Notes: a model not told the origin generated them from the letters alone. A stretch of 41,958 nt of DNA from Microbacterium nanhaiense (GCF_014646015.1 NZ_BMMQ01000013.1:1-41958), one strand, 5' to 3'. Shown: positions 26,502 through 35,735, numbered from the stretch's first letter. Made by a program: numbers and translations.

Positions 26502-27233
26502 TCAGAGACCCGACTCGTACGTGCGCACCATGATGCACCCGCATTCGGGGCAGTTCACGACGTCGTCCTCGGCTGCACGCCGCAGCGCGTCGACGTCCGT
26601 CGGCGCGAGCGTCATGTGGCATCCGCCGCAGGTGCCGTGTTGGAACAGGCCCGCGCCGACGCCGCGCGACGCAAGACGCTCGTAGTCCTTGAGAAGCGGA
26701 TCCGGGATCCGCCCGGCGACCGCCTCGCGGTCGCGGGTCAACTGGGTGAATTCGACCGACGCCGCCTCGACGGCGGCCTTGCCCTCTGCGCTCAGGCGCT
26801 GCCCCTCGGTCGTGATGCCGGCGAGGACTTCCTGCTGCTCGGAGACGCGCCGTTCGGCCTCCTGAAGCTCCTCCATCAGCTCGAGCTCGCGCGTTTCGAG
26901 GGCGTCGATGCGCGCCGCGAGCGCCTCGATCTCGTTCTCGAGCGCGCGGGCATCCCGCGCCACGGCGGTCTTCGAGAGACGCTCTTCGTCGCGCATCTGA
27001 CGACCGCGGGTCACGCTGATGTCCGCCTCGACTCGGCGAAGCTCCGCACTGATGTCGTCGCGCGCATTGGTGCGCTCGACGAGGGCGCGACCCTCCTCGT
27101 TGCGCGACGAGATCAATTCCTTCACGCGCGCCGCGTGCGGGGGATTCTTCCGCTGCGCATCGACTCGCTCCAGAGCGACGTCAATCGACGCAAGATCGAG
27201 CAGAATTCGCTGGTCAGCCGCAGATGCCTTCAC
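26502..27233 (-). CDS. Coiled-coil protein with C4 zinc ribbon
   Basis: A 243-residue protein. Residues 10-175 are almost entirely coiled coil (LDLASIDVALERVDAQ ... ALENEIEALAARIDALETRELELMEELQEAERRVSEQQE). The C-terminus holds four zinc cysteines, CGGC at 202-205 and CPEC at 228-231. This family (CT398-like) is common upstream of rnpB or near Nif3 genes; function unknown, perhaps nucleic acid-linked. The start must be the GTG at 27233 (VKASAADQRILLDL), as the family always begins this way. This GTG lies one base after the discriminator base of tRNA-Val, so there is no room for a ribosome site: either the mRNA becomes leaderless after tRNA cleavage or it is made from a promoter in the tRNA. 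Confidence 0.9.
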   Translation of the reverse strand: MKASAADQRILLDLASIDVALERVDAQRKNPPHAARVKELISSRNEEGRALVERTNARDDISAELRRVEADISVTRGRQMRDEERLSKTAVARDARALENEIEALAARIDALETRELELMEELQEAERRVSEQQEVLAGITTEGQRLSAEGKAAVEAASVEFTQLTRDREAVAGRIPDPLLKDYERLASRGVGAGLFQHGTCGGCHMTLAPTDVDALRRAAEDDVVNCPECGCIMVRTYESGL

Positions 27234-27234
27234 G

Positions 27235-27307
27235 TGGGTCCTGCCGGGATCGAACCGACGACAACCTGGGTGTAAACCAGGTGCTCTACCAGCTGAGCTA
27301 AGGACCC
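27235..27307 (-). tRNA. tRNA-Val (anticodon TAC)
   Basis: Minus strand reads GGGTCCTTAGCTCAGCTGGT at the 5' end. Acceptor GGGTCCT pairs with AGGACCC, the anticodon stem-loop is CCTGG-TTTACAC-CCAGG with anticodon TAC, and GGTTCGATCC is the T-loop. 73 nt including discriminator A. The CCA end is not encoded. Confidence 0.97.
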
Positions 27308-27474
27308 GTCCGATTGATTCTACGTGCTTTCGATCCCCCGCTTGCACTCGGCACCCGTGAAGAGTGGATAGTCTGGTGTCATACGTGTGCGATGACCCCG
27401 ACCACAGCTCGCTTTCTCGCACAGCTCGATCCCCAAGCCGGGCATGATCTGCCCGCACGACGAAAGGTCACCTG

Positions 27475-30204
27475 GTGGCAGTTCACGATCAGGATCCGTA
27501 CTCGCAGGGCACCGTCGACAGCGACCCCGAGGAGACCGCCGAATGGCAGGAGTCCCTCGACCAGCTGGTCGACGCGAAGGGTGCCCAGCGCGGACGCGAG
27601 GTCATGCTGAGCCTCCTGCAGCGCTCGAAGGAGCGCCGCCTGGGCGTTCCGATGGTTCCCACGACGGATTACGTCAACACGATCTCCGCGGAGGACGAAG
27701 CCGCCTTCCCCGGTGACGAGGACCTCGAGCGCCGCTACCGCCGATGGATCCGCTGGAACGCGGCCATGACGGTGCACCGCGCCCAGCGCCCCGGCATCGG
27801 CGTCGGCGGACACATCTCGACGTACGCGTCGGCCGCCGCCCTCTACGAGGTCGGTCACAACCACTTCTTCCGCGGTCAGGACGACCCGGTCGGGGGAGAC
27901 CAGATCTTCTACCAGGGCCACGCCTCCCCCGGCATGTACGCCCGCGCCTTCCTCGAGGGTCGCCTCTCGGAGCAGCAGCTCGACGGCTTCCGCCAGGAGA
28001 AGTCCGCGGCGCCGCACGGCCTGCCGTCGTACCCGCACCCGCGCCAGATGCAGGACTTCTGGCAGTTCCCCACCGTCTCGATGGGTCTCGGTCCGATCAA
28101 CGCGATCTACCAGGCCATGACGAACAAGTACCTCGAGGCACGCGGCATCAAGCCCGTCGCCGACTCGCACGTCTGGGCATTCCTGGGCGACGGCGAGATG
28201 GACGAGGTCGAATCGCGCGGTCAGCTGCAGGTCGCGGCGAACGAAGGCCTTGACAACCTCACATTCGTGATCAACTGCAACCTTCAGCGCCTCGACGGTC
28301 CGGTTCGCGGTAACGGCAAGATCATCCAGGAGCTCGAGAGCTACTTCCGCGGTGCCGGCTGGAACGTCATCAAGGTCGTCTGGGGCCGCGGATGGGACGA
28401 GCTGCTCGCCCGCGACACCGAGGGCGCCCTGCTGAACATCATGAACTCGACGCCGGACGGCGACTACCAGACGTTCAAGACGGAAGACGGCGCCTTCGTG
28501 CGCGAGCACTTCTTCGGTCGCGACCCCCGCGCGCTCAAGCTCGTCGAGAACTACACGGACGATGAGATCTGGGCCCTCCAGCGCGGCGGCCACGACTACC
28601 GCAAGGTCTACGCGGCGTACAAGGCCGCGATGGAGCACAAGGGTCAGCCGACGGTCATCCTCGCGAAGACCATCAAGGGCTACGGCCTCGGTCCGCACTT
28701 CGAGGGCCGCAACGCGACCCACCAGATGAAGAAGATGACGCTGGAAGACCTGAAGCTCTTCCGCGACACGATGCAGATTCCCGTCACCGACAAGCAGCTC
28801 GAGGACGACCCCTACCGCCCGCCGTACTTCCACCCGGGAGAGAACGACGAGACGATCGAGTACATGCTCGAGCGTCGCCGCGCGCTCGGTGGATTCCTGC
28901 CGGAGCGCCGCGTCACGAACGTGCCGCTGGAGCTGCCGAAGGACAAGGACTACTCGCTGCCCAAGAAGGGCTCGGGCAACCAGGAAGTCGCCACGACGAT
29001 GGCCTTCGTGCGCATGCTGAAGGATCTCATGCGGGTGAAGGGCTTCGGCAACCGCATCGTCCCGATCATCCCGGACGAGGCCCGTACCTTCGGTATGGAC
29101 TCGTACTTCCCGTCGGCGAAGATCTACAACCGCAACGGCCAGAACTACCTCTCGGTCGACCGCGACCTGCTGCTCGCCTACAAGGAGAGCCCGCAGGGCC
29201 AGATCATGCACGTCGGCATCAACGAGGCAGGCGCGACCGCGGCGTTCACCGCGACGGGTACCTCGTACTCGACGCACGGCGAGACCCTGATCCCCGTCTA
29301 CATCTTCTACTCGATGTTCGGTTTCCAGCGCACGGGTGACGCGTTCTGGGCCGCCGGTGACCAGCTGGCGCGCGGCTTCGTGATCGGCGCGACCGCTGGT
29401 CGCACCACGCTGACGGGCGAGGGCACGCAGCACATGGACGGTCACTCGCCGCTGCTCGCGTCGACCAACGACGCGGTCATCAGCTACGACCCCGCGTACG
29501 GCTACGAGGTCGCGCACATCGTGCAGTCGGGTATCGAGCGCATGTACGGCGGTACGCACGAGAACCCGAACGTCATGTACTACCTCACGGTGTACAACGA
29601 GCCGTTCAAGCAGCCGGCGGAGCCGGAGAACGTGGACGTCGACGGCATCGTTCGCGGTATCCACCGCGTGTCCGAGGGATCCGGCGACGGGCACCGCGTG
29701 CAGCTACTCGCCTCGGGCGTCGGCGTGCCGTGGGCGTACGAGGCCCAGGAGCTACTGGCGAACGACTGGGGTGTCGTCGCCGACATCTGGTCGGTCACCA
29801 GCTGGAACGAGCTGCGCCGCGACGGCCTCGCCGCCGACGAGCACAACTTCCTCAACCCCGCCGACGAGCCCAAGACGGCGTACGTCACGCAGAAGCTGCA
29901 GCACGCCGAGGGTCAGCCCTTCGTCGCGACGAGCGACTTCATGCACGCTGTGCAGGACCAGATCCGTCCGTGGGTTCCGGGCCCGTACGCCACGCTCGGC
30001 GCTGACGGATTTGGCTTCAGCGACACGCGCGCGGCCGCCCGTCGCTACTTCAAGATCGACGGCGCCTCGATGGCGGTCAAGGCGCTGCAGATGCTCGCCG
30101 ACCAGGGCAAGGTCGACCGCGCGGTCGTGGCGCAGGCGATCGAGAAGTACCGCCTGCACGACGTCAACGCGGGCACCTCGGGCAACGAGGGCGGCGACGC
30201 CTGA
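27475..30204 (+). CDS. aceE: Pyruvate dehydrogenase E1 component (homodimeric type)
   Basis: A 909-residue enzyme that decarboxylates pyruvate with thiamine diphosphate and passes the acetyl group to the E2 lipoyl domain, giving acetyl-CoA. The TPP motif [10 protein letters not shown]...[16 protein letters not shown] is at about 237-280; [41 protein letters not shown] and [23 protein letters not shown] blocks match AceE. Length is close to E. coli AceE (887). Start is GTG 27475 with an AAAGGT ribosome site. The 170-bp upstream region between tRNA-Val and aceE should hold its promoter. Followed by a stem-loop and the fatty acid regulator. In actinobacteria AceE works with a shared E2 (SucB/DlaT-type) encoded elsewhere. 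Confidence 0.98.
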   Translation: MAVHDQDPYSQGTVDSDPEETAEWQESLDQLVDAKGAQRGREVMLSLLQRSKERRLGVPMVPTTDYVNTISAEDEAAFPGDEDLERRYRRWIRWNAAMTVHRAQRPGIGVGGHISTYASAAALYEVGHNHFFRGQDDPVGGDQIFYQGHASPGMYARAFLEGRLSEQQLDGFRQEKSAAPHGLPSYPHPRQMQDFWQFPTVSMGLGPINAIYQAMTNKYLEARGIKPVADSHVWAFLGDGEMDEVESRGQLQVAANEGLDNLTFVINCNLQRLDGPVRGNGKIIQELESYFRGAGWNVIKVVWGRGWDELLARDTEGALLNIMNSTPDGDYQTFKTEDGAFVREHFFGRDPRALKLVENYTDDEIWALQRGGHDYRKVYAAYKAAMEHKGQPTVILAKTIKGYGLGPHFEGRNATHQMKKMTLEDLKLFRDTMQIPVTDKQLEDDPYRPPYFHPGENDETIEYMLERRRALGGFLPERRVTNVPLELPKDKDYSLPKKGSGNQEVATTMAFVRMLKDLMRVKGFGNRIVPIIPDEARTFGMDSYFPSAKIYNRNGQNYLSVDRDLLLAYKESPQGQIMHVGINEAGATAAFTATGTSYSTHGETLIPVYIFYSMFGFQRTGDAFWAAGDQLARGFVIGATAGRTTLTGEGTQHMDGHSPLLASTNDAVISYDPAYGYEVAHIVQSGIERMYGGTHENPNVMYYLTVYNEPFKQPAEPENVDVDGIVRGIHRVSEGSGDGHRVQLLASGVGVPWAYEAQELLANDWGVVADIWSVTSWNELRRDGLAADEHNFLNPADEPKTAYVTQKLQHAEGQPFVATSDFMHAVQDQIRPWVPGPYATLGADGFGFSDTRAAARRYFKIDGASMAVKALQMLADQGKVDRAVVAQAIEKYRLHDVNAGTSGNEGGDA

Positions 30205-30220
30205 CCTGAACGGGTACGGC

Positions 30221-30257
30221 ATGGGCGGGGATCGGAGCGCTTTCGGTCCCCGCCCAT
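30221..30257 (+). terminator. Stem-loop between aceE and the PucR-type regulator
   Basis: ATGGGCGGGGATCG / CGGTCCCCGCCCAT: 14-bp arms with one G-T wobble and a 9-nt loop, 17 bp after aceE. No T-run; it may terminate part of the aceE transcript or stabilise its 3' end while letting some reading into the next gene. Confidence 0.65.
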
Positions 30258-30277
30258 CGTCGATGACGAGGAAGCTG

Positions 30278-31507
30278 ATGACAGAAACGACTCGCGTAGT
30301 AGGCATGGACAAGCAGGCGACCCTCGCGTGGCTTCGCCGCATTTCGGGCGACATCTCGACGGCGACCCTGCGCCGCTTGGAGGAGAGCCTGCCGTGGTAT
30401 TCGGAGATGCCTCCGGGCCGACGATCGGCCGTCGGGCTCGTCGCGCAGGCCGGCATCACCTCCTTCATCGAGTGGTACGAGGATCCCACCTCGACGCCCA
30501 CGATCGCCGCCGACATCTTCGCGGCGGCTCCTCGCGAGCTGCTGCGCAGCGTGAGCCTGCAGCAGACGCTTCAGCTCGTGCGCGTGACGGTCGACGTCAC
30601 GGAGGAGAAGGTCGCCGGGCGCGGTGATCACCTGCGCGAGGCGATCCTCCTCTATTCGCGCGAAGTCGCGTTCACCGCCGCCGACGTGTACGCGCGCGCC
30701 GCCGAGTCCCGCGGGCTCTGGGACGCCCGCCTCGAGGCTCTCGTCGTCGACACGATCCTCACGGGCGAGACCGACGACGAGCTGCCGAGCCGCATCGCCG
30801 CGCTTGGATGGCACGGCCACGGCGAGGTCGCGGTGCTCGTCGGCACCACGCCGTCGACCTTCGATGTCGACCAGGTGCGGCGCAAGGCTCGCAAGCTCGG
30901 CGTCGACGTGCTCATCGGCGTGCAGGGTTCGCGCCTCGTGCTGGTCGTGGGGCGGGCCGAGGAGCCACCATCCGATCACCCGGAGACGCTGCCCGGTCAC
31001 CCCTTCGTCGACATCGCGCGCGAGCTCGAGCCGTTCTTCGGATCCGGCCACCTCGTGCTCGGGCCGACCGTACCGGCGCTCGTCGACGCGAGCCGCAGCG
31101 CGCGCGCGGCGCTCGCGGGTTTCGCGGTCGCTGCCTCCTGGCGCGGAGCGCCCCGCCCCGTCGAGGCAGACGACCTCCTGCCCGAGCGAGCCCTCGCCGG
31201 CGACGGCATCGCGAAGCAGACCCTCGTCGACCGGATCTTCCGCCCCCTCGAGGGGCACTCGACGGACCTCGTCACCACGCTGTGGAGTTACCTCGACAAC
31301 GGCCGCTCCCTGGAGGCGACGGCGCGCGAGCTCTTCGTGCACCCCAACACCGTGCGCTATCGGCTCAAGCGCGTCAGCGACGTGATCGGGTGGGACGCCA
31401 CCGGCCCGCGCGAGGCCCTCATCCTTCAGACCGCGCTCATCCTCGGATCCATCAGCTCGTCGGAGCACGCGCGCCGCAGGCAGTCCGCGCGGCGCGTGCG
31501 ATCGTAG
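30278..31507 (+). CDS. fasR: PucR-type transcriptional regulator, FasR-like (fatty acid synthesis)
   Basis: A 409-residue protein. The C-terminal 60 residues are the PucR HTH (TLWSYLDNGRSLEATARELFVHPNTVRYRLKRVSDVIGWD). The middle (150-310) is a GGDEF-like/CdaR fold typical of this family, the N-terminus (25-120) is helical. In Streptomyces the regulator FasR at this exact locus activates the fabD-fabH-acpP-fabF operon; position and layout here are the same, so the gene name is by synteny and should be verified. ATG 30278 is preferred because GAGGAAG lies directly upstream; other in-frame ATGs are at 30263 and 30305. It ends 78 bp before fabD, where an imperfect palindrome may be its site. Confidence 0.85.
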   Translation: MTETTRVVGMDKQATLAWLRRISGDISTATLRRLEESLPWYSEMPPGRRSAVGLVAQAGITSFIEWYEDPTSTPTIAADIFAAAPRELLRSVSLQQTLQLVRVTVDVTEEKVAGRGDHLREAILLYSREVAFTAADVYARAAESRGLWDARLEALVVDTILTGETDDELPSRIAALGWHGHGEVAVLVGTTPSTFDVDQVRRKARKLGVDVLIGVQGSRLVLVVGRAEEPPSDHPETLPGHPFVDIARELEPFFGSGHLVLGPTVPALVDASRSARAALAGFAVAASWRGAPRPVEADDLLPERALAGDGIAKQTLVDRIFRPLEGHSTDLVTTLWSYLDNGRSLEATARELFVHPNTVRYRLKRVSDVIGWDATGPREALILQTALILGSISSSEHARRRQSARRVRS

Positions 31508-31513
31508 TACCCA

Positions 31514-31538
31514 TACAACGAAATTCGACATTCTTGTA
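31514..31538. promoter_or_regulatory. Candidate operator before fabD
   Basis: TACAA (31514-31518) and TTGTA (31534-31538) form an inverted repeat that extends imperfectly outward (CCCA/AGGG side, 7 of 9 positions). The centre CGAAATTCG is itself palindromic. The block is AT-rich and lies 48-72 bp upstream of the fabD start, so it is a likely FasR-like binding site or promoter. Exact -35/-10 hexamers are not clear. Confidence 0.5.
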
Positions 31539-31585
31539 GGGATGTCGCCAGGCTGGGCGCGCATGCGCCGGGAAGAATGTATCGA

Positions 31586-32509
31586 GTGATTGTTGCCGCT
31601 TTCCCCGGACAGGGTTCTCAGACCCCCGGTTTCCTGATCCCGTGGCTCGAGGCGCCGGGTGCGCGCGAGCGTCTCGAGCGCTATGCGGAGGCCGCCGGCG
31701 TCGATCTCGTCGCCGCGGGCACCGAGTGGGACGCCGACCAGATTCGCGACACCTCCGTCGCGCAGCCGCTCATCGTCGCCGCGAGCATCCTCTCGTGGCA
31801 GCAGCTGAGCGACTCTGAGCGCGCAGCCTTCGGCGGCGTCGCAGGCCACTCGGTCGGCGAGATCGCCGCCCTCGTCGCCGCAAACGTCATCAGCGACATC
31901 GACGGCATGCGCCTCGTCGGTGCGCGCGGACGCGCGATGGCCGAGGCGGCCGCACTCGCGGAGACGGGGATGAGCGCGGTTGTGGGCGGCAAGGAGCCCG
32001 ATGTGCTCGAGGCGATCTCGGCGGCCGGCGTTGCGCCCGCCAACTTCAACGGCGGCGGTCAGATCGTCGCGGCCGGCTCGATCGACGGCCTCGCAGCGCT
32101 CGGCGAGAACGCACCGCGCGGCGCCCGTGTGATCCCGCTTCAGGTCGCGGGGGCATTTCACACCGCGTACATGTCGTCGGCGAGCGACGCCCTCCAGGCC
32201 GCCGTCGACGAGATCTCGCTCGTGAAGGATCCCGCCCTCCCCCTGTGGACCAACAGCGACGGCTCGCTCGTGTCGAGCGGTGCCCGCGCCCTGGAGCTCA
32301 TCGTGCACCAGGTTCAGAACCCCGTCCGATGGGATCTGTGCATGGCGGCGTTCGCCGATGGCGGTATCACCGGCCTCGTTGAGTTCGCCCCCGCCGGCGC
32401 CCTCACCGGACTCGCAAAGCGCGGCCTCCGCGGAACGCCGGCCGTCGCACTCAAGACACCCGACGACCTGGTCGCAGCGCGCGACCTTCTCGCCGAGACC
32501 GCTCACTGA
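31586..32509 (+). CDS. fabD: Malonyl-CoA:ACP transacylase
   Basis: A 307-residue enzyme that moves malonyl from CoA to acyl carrier protein. FPGQGSQTPGF near the start, the nucleophile elbow GHSVGEIAAL with catalytic S89, R114-like residue in GARGRAMAEAA, and the second catalytic histidine in GAFHTAYM are present. I chose GTG 31586 (giving MIVAAFPGQGSQ) as GGAAG lies about 10 nt upstream; the in-frame ATG at 31577 is only 1 nt from this site and would add MYR. First enzyme gene of the fabD-fabH-acpP-fabF cluster; fabH follows after 24 bp. Confidence 0.95.
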   Translation: MIVAAFPGQGSQTPGFLIPWLEAPGARERLERYAEAAGVDLVAAGTEWDADQIRDTSVAQPLIVAASILSWQQLSDSERAAFGGVAGHSVGEIAALVAANVISDIDGMRLVGARGRAMAEAAALAETGMSAVVGGKEPDVLEAISAAGVAPANFNGGGQIVAAGSIDGLAALGENAPRGARVIPLQVAGAFHTAYMSSASDALQAAVDEISLVKDPALPLWTNSDGSLVSSGARALELIVHQVQNPVRWDLCMAAFADGGITGLVEFAPAGALTGLAKRGLRGTPAVALKTPDDLVAARDLLAETAH

Positions 32510-32533
32510 TCTCTCGGCTGCAGGAGAACCACA

Positions 32534-33535
32534 ATGACTGCCGTACTGAACCAAGCTCCGCTGACCTCGTATTCGCGGATCCTCGCGATGGGTGCCGCGC
32601 GCGGCGAGAACGCCGTGCCGAACGACGACCTCATCGGCCCCATCAACTCGAGCGACGAGTGGATCCGCCAGCGCACCGGGATCGCGACGCGCACGCGCGC
32701 GAACAGCGAGACGAGCGCGATCGACCTCGCGACGGCCGCGGCGAAGGAAGCCATCGCCAAGGCCGGCATCGACCCGGCTGAGATCGGCGTCGTCATCGTC
32801 GCGACGATCTCCAATCCGAAGCAGACGCCGTCCGTCTCGGCGATCGTGGCCGACGCGATCGGCGCGACGCCGGCGGCGGCGTACGACATGAACGCCGCCT
32901 GCGCCGGGTACTGCTACGGCATCGCTCAGGCCGACGCACTGATCCGCACGGGCGCCGCGAAGTACGCCGTCGTGATCGGCGCCGAGAAGCTCAGCGACAT
33001 CGTCGACCCGACCGACCGCTCGATCTCGTTCCTCCTGGGCGACGGCGCGGGCGCGGCCGTTCTCGGCCCGAGCGACACGCCTGGAGTGTCGCTCTCACAG
33101 TGGGGCTCGGACGGATCGAAGGCGCACCTGGTGGGCATGAACCACACGCTCACCGAGTTCCGGGACGGCGCCTCGGAGTGGCCGACCCTTCGCCAGGAGG
33201 GCCCGAGCGTGTTCCGCTGGGCGGTCTGGGACATGGTCAAGGTCGCGAAGAAGGCGCTGGAGGACGCGGGCGTGCAGCCGGAGGACCTCGCCGCATTCGT
33301 GCCTCATCAGGCCAATGGGCGCATCATCGACGAGTTCGCGAAGCAGCTGGGCCTGCCCGACACCGTCAAGATCGCGCGCGACATCGAGACGACCGGCAAC
33401 ACCTCGGCCGCGTCGATCCCGCTGGCGACGCACCGCCTCCTCGAGGAGAACCCGGAGCTGTCGGGCGGCCTTTCGCTGCAGATCGGATTCGGCGCGGGCC
33501 TCGTCTACGCCGCGCAGGTCGTCGTCCTGCCGTAA
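32534..33535 (+). CDS. fabH: 3-oxoacyl-ACP synthase III (beta-ketoacyl-ACP synthase III)
   Basis: A 333-residue condensing enzyme that starts fatty acid chains from acyl-CoA and malonyl-ACP. Catalytic triad: C123 (NAACAGYCYG), H258 (VPHQANGRII) and N289 (TGNTSAAS). NSSDEWIRQRTGI is the N-terminal signature. In actinobacteria with branched fatty acids FabH accepts branched CoA primers; substrate pocket cannot be judged here. ATG 32534 has a CAGGAG ribosome site. Next gene acpP is 71 bp away, with a hairpin in between. Confidence 0.97.
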   Translation: MTAVLNQAPLTSYSRILAMGAARGENAVPNDDLIGPINSSDEWIRQRTGIATRTRANSETSAIDLATAAAKEAIAKAGIDPAEIGVVIVATISNPKQTPSVSAIVADAIGATPAAAYDMNAACAGYCYGIAQADALIRTGAAKYAVVIGAEKLSDIVDPTDRSISFLLGDGAGAAVLGPSDTPGVSLSQWGSDGSKAHLVGMNHTLTEFRDGASEWPTLRQEGPSVFRWAVWDMVKVAKKALEDAGVQPEDLAAFVPHQANGRIIDEFAKQLGLPDTVKIARDIETTGNTSAASIPLATHRLLEENPELSGGLSLQIGFGAGLVYAAQVVVLP

Positions 33536-33547
33536 GTAGCAGAACTT

Positions 33548-33568
33548 CCGCCATAGACTTAATGGCGG
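33548..33568 (+). terminator. Hairpin between fabH and acpP
   Basis: CCGCCAT / ATGGCGG: perfect 7-bp arms with loop AGACTTA, followed by TTTCC. It may be a weak terminator or a processing site. Its loop and right arm also resemble a -10 region (TAGACT/TTAATG), so an acpP promoter is an alternative. Confidence 0.5.
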
Positions 33569-33606
33569 TTTCCTGACCACCAAGCCACTACCAAGGAGAT
33601 AATCCC

Positions 33607-33852
33607 ATGGCACTCAACACCGAAGAGGTCCTCGAAGGCCTGGCTGAGCTCATCACCGACGAGACCGGAATCGACGCCGGCGAGGTCGCGCTCGAGAAGT
33701 CGTTCACGGACGACCTCGACATCGACTCGATCTCGATGATGACGATCGTCGTCAACGCCGAGGAGAAGTTCGGCGTCACCATTCCCGACGACGAGGTCAA
33801 GAACCTCAAGACGGTGGGTGACGCAGTCACCTTCATCACGTCGAACTCCTAA
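33607..33852 (+). CDS. acpP: Acyl carrier protein
   Basis: An 81-residue acidic helical protein. The phosphopantetheine attachment serine is S41 in DLDIDSISMM. It carries the growing acyl chain for FabD, FabH and FabF. AAGGAGATAATCCC before ATG 33607 is the strongest ribosome site in the window, fitting the high level of ACP in cells. Hairpins on both sides (33548-33568 and 33861-33886) could set apart its transcript level from fabH and fabF. Confidence 0.98.
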   Translation: MALNTEEVLEGLAELITDETGIDAGEVALEKSFTDDLDIDSISMMTIVVNAEEKFGVTIPDDEVKNLKTVGDAVTFITSNS

Positions 33853-33860
33853 GTGATGTC

Positions 33861-33886
33861 GGGCGCCGCGGCCACCCGCGGCGCCC
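33861..33886 (+). terminator. Hairpin between acpP and fabF, possible partial terminator
   Basis: GGGCGCCGCGG / CCGCGGCGCCC: perfect 11-bp arms with CCAC loop, 9 bp after the acpP stop, followed by GTTTC. It should reduce read-through into fabF or protect the acpP mRNA 3' end. Confidence 0.7.
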
Positions 33887-33923
33887 GTTTCACACCCCAC
33901 CACCTGGAGCAAGGAAACCACGA

Positions 33924-35165
33924 ATGACCAAGCGCATCGTCGTCACTGGCATCGGCGCATCGTCTGCGCTCGGCGGCACCGCCGAAGAGAACTGGAAGAA
34001 CCTCCTCGCGGGGGTCTCCGGAACGCACACGCTGACTCACGACTGGGTTGAGCAGTATCAGCTCCCCGTCACCTTTGCCGCAGAAGCATCGGTCCGACCG
34101 ACCGACGTTCTCCCCCGCCACGAGGCGAAGCGCCTCGACCCCTCGACTCAGTTCGCCCTCATCGTCGCGCGCGAGGCGTGGGAGGACGCGGGTAGCCCCG
34201 ACGTCGCCCCCGAGCGCCTCGGCATCGACTGGGCAACGGGGATCGGCGGCGTGTGGACCCTGCTGGACGCCTGGGACACGCTTCGTGAGAAGGGCCCGCG
34301 TCGGGTCATGCCCCTCACCGTTCCGATGCTGATGCCCAACGCCGGTGCCGGAAACCTCTCGCTTCGTTTCGGCGCGAAGGCGTTCGCGCGAACCGTCGTG
34401 AGCGCATGCGCCTCGAGTTCCGAATCAATCGGCAACGCCTACGAGCACCTCCAGGCCGGGCTCGCCGACGTCGTCATCGCGGGCGGCGCCGAGTCGGCGA
34501 TCCACCCGATCACGATGGCGTCCTTCGCCTCGGCACAGGCGCTGTCCAAGCGCAACGACTCCCCCGAGACCGCATCGCGGCCCGGCGCCATCGACCGCGA
34601 TGGTTTCGTCATGGGTGAGGGCGGCGCAGCCGTCGTGCTGGAGACCGAAGAACACGCGAAGGCCCGCGGAGCGAAGATCTACGCATACCTCGTGGGTGCG
34701 GGTGTCACGGCCGACTCCTACCACATCACGGGCAACGACCCCGAGGGCCGCGGCGCGGCTCGCGCCGTCGAGCTCGCCCTCGAGCAGGCCGGGGCGAGCG
34801 CCGATGAGGTCACGCACATCAACGCGCACGCCACCTCGACGCCCGTCGGCGACCCCAACGAGTACAACGCCCTGAAGAACGTCTTCGGCGACCGGCTCGA
34901 TGAGATTCCCGTCTCGGCGACGAAGGCGTCGACCGGGCATCTCCTCGGCGGCACCGGCGCGCTGGAAGCGGTCTACACGATCCTGGCGCTGCGCGACCGC
35001 ATCGCTCCGCCCACGATCAACATGACCGAGCCGGATCCGGAGGTGCCGTTCCGCCTTTCGGGCGAGGCGCAGCCGCTCGGCGACGCGCCCCAGCTCGCCA
35101 TCAGCAACTCGTTCGGCTTCGGGGGGCACAACGCCGTGGTGGCGTTCCGCTCGTACGACGGGTGA
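33924..35165 (+). CDS. fabF: 3-oxoacyl-ACP synthase II (beta-ketoacyl-ACP synthase II)
   Basis: A 413-residue elongating condensing enzyme of type II fatty acid synthesis. Active-site C162 (VVSACASSSESIG), H302 (NAHATSTPVGD) and H339 (STGHLLGGTGALEA) are in place at the usual positions. NSFGFGGHNAVVAFR is the conserved C-terminal loop. ATG 33924 has AAGGAAACC ahead of it. It is the last gene of the fab cluster; a 16-bp stem-loop follows. Confidence 0.97.
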   Translation: MTKRIVVTGIGASSALGGTAEENWKNLLAGVSGTHTLTHDWVEQYQLPVTFAAEASVRPTDVLPRHEAKRLDPSTQFALIVAREAWEDAGSPDVAPERLGIDWATGIGGVWTLLDAWDTLREKGPRRVMPLTVPMLMPNAGAGNLSLRFGAKAFARTVVSACASSSESIGNAYEHLQAGLADVVIAGGAESAIHPITMASFASAQALSKRNDSPETASRPGAIDRDGFVMGEGGAAVVLETEEHAKARGAKIYAYLVGAGVTADSYHITGNDPEGRGAARAVELALEQAGASADEVTHINAHATSTPVGDPNEYNALKNVFGDRLDEIPVSATKASTGHLLGGTGALEAVYTILALRDRIAPPTINMTEPDPEVPFRLSGEAQPLGDAPQLAISNSFGFGGHNAVVAFRSYDG

Positions 35166-35180
35166 CGTCGTCGCGGACGC

Positions 35181-35216
35181 AACGTGGGCCCCGGAGTTCT
35201 CTCCGGGGCCCACGTT
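35181..35216. terminator. Strong bidirectional terminator of the fab cluster
   Basis: AACGTGGGCCCCGGAG / CTCCGGGGCCCACGTT: perfect 16-bp stem, TTCT loop, between fabF and the convergent DUF3145 gene. Confidence 0.9.
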
Positions 35217-35234
35217 CGTTCATGTGAGCGGCGC

Positions 35235-35735
35235 TTACCCCACGCCGCTCGACAGCCAGACGACGGGCGCATCATCGCCCGCGGCGCGAAAGACCTCCAG
35301 CTCGTCGTCCCAGGCCGTCCCGAGGGCGAGGTCGAGCTCGCGCCGCATCTCGCGCGGATCCATGAGGTCCATCGCGGCGCGGATCCGTTCCTCGGGCACC
35401 GTGATGCTGCCGGCGGCATCCATCTGAGAGTGGTGGATCCCCAACTCAGGAGTGTGCATCCAGCGACCGCCGAGCGACGCCGTCGTGGGCTCCTCGGTCA
35501 CCTCGAAGCGCAACTGATCCCAGCCTCGGATCGCCGAGGCGATGACGGCGCCGGTTCCTGCGAAGCCGTCCCAGGGGAACGCCGCGCGTCTCGTGCCCGC
35601 AAGCGCCGGCTGCTCGCTCCACGCGAAATGCACCGGGCGGCCGATCGAACGGCCGACCGCCCACTCGAGGTGCGGGCACAGCGCTTTTGGCGCTGAGTGA
35701 ATGAAGACCACTCCGCGCGCACGAGGTGTCGCCAT
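35235..35735 (-). CDS. DUF3145 family protein
   Basis: A 166-residue soluble protein starting MATPRARGVVFIHSAPKALC, with FAWSEQPALAGTRRAAFPWDG and the closing DDELEVFRAAGDDAPVVWL. This matches DUF3145, an actinobacterial family with unknown function that is regularly found next to fabF. Association with fatty acid synthesis is thus by context only. GGAGAG lies 4 nt before ATG 35735. Monocistronic; convergent with fabF. Confidence 0.92.
   Translation of the reverse strand: MATPRARGVVFIHSAPKALCPHLEWAVGRSIGRPVHFAWSEQPALAGTRRAAFPWDGFAGTGAVIASAIRGWDQLRFEVTEEPTTASLGGRWMHTPELGIHHSQMDAAGSITVPEERIRAAMDLMDPREMRRELDLALGTAWDDELEVFRAAGDDAPVVWLSSGVG

Noticed and set aside
27379..29694. Minus-strand open frame of more than 770 codons antisense to aceE
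   Set aside because: It mirrors the codon bias of aceE; no recognisable protein features.
30164..32554. Minus-strand open frame of almost 800 codons antisense to the regulator and fabD
   Set aside because: Same shadow effect; both plus-strand genes have catalytic or DNA-binding motifs.
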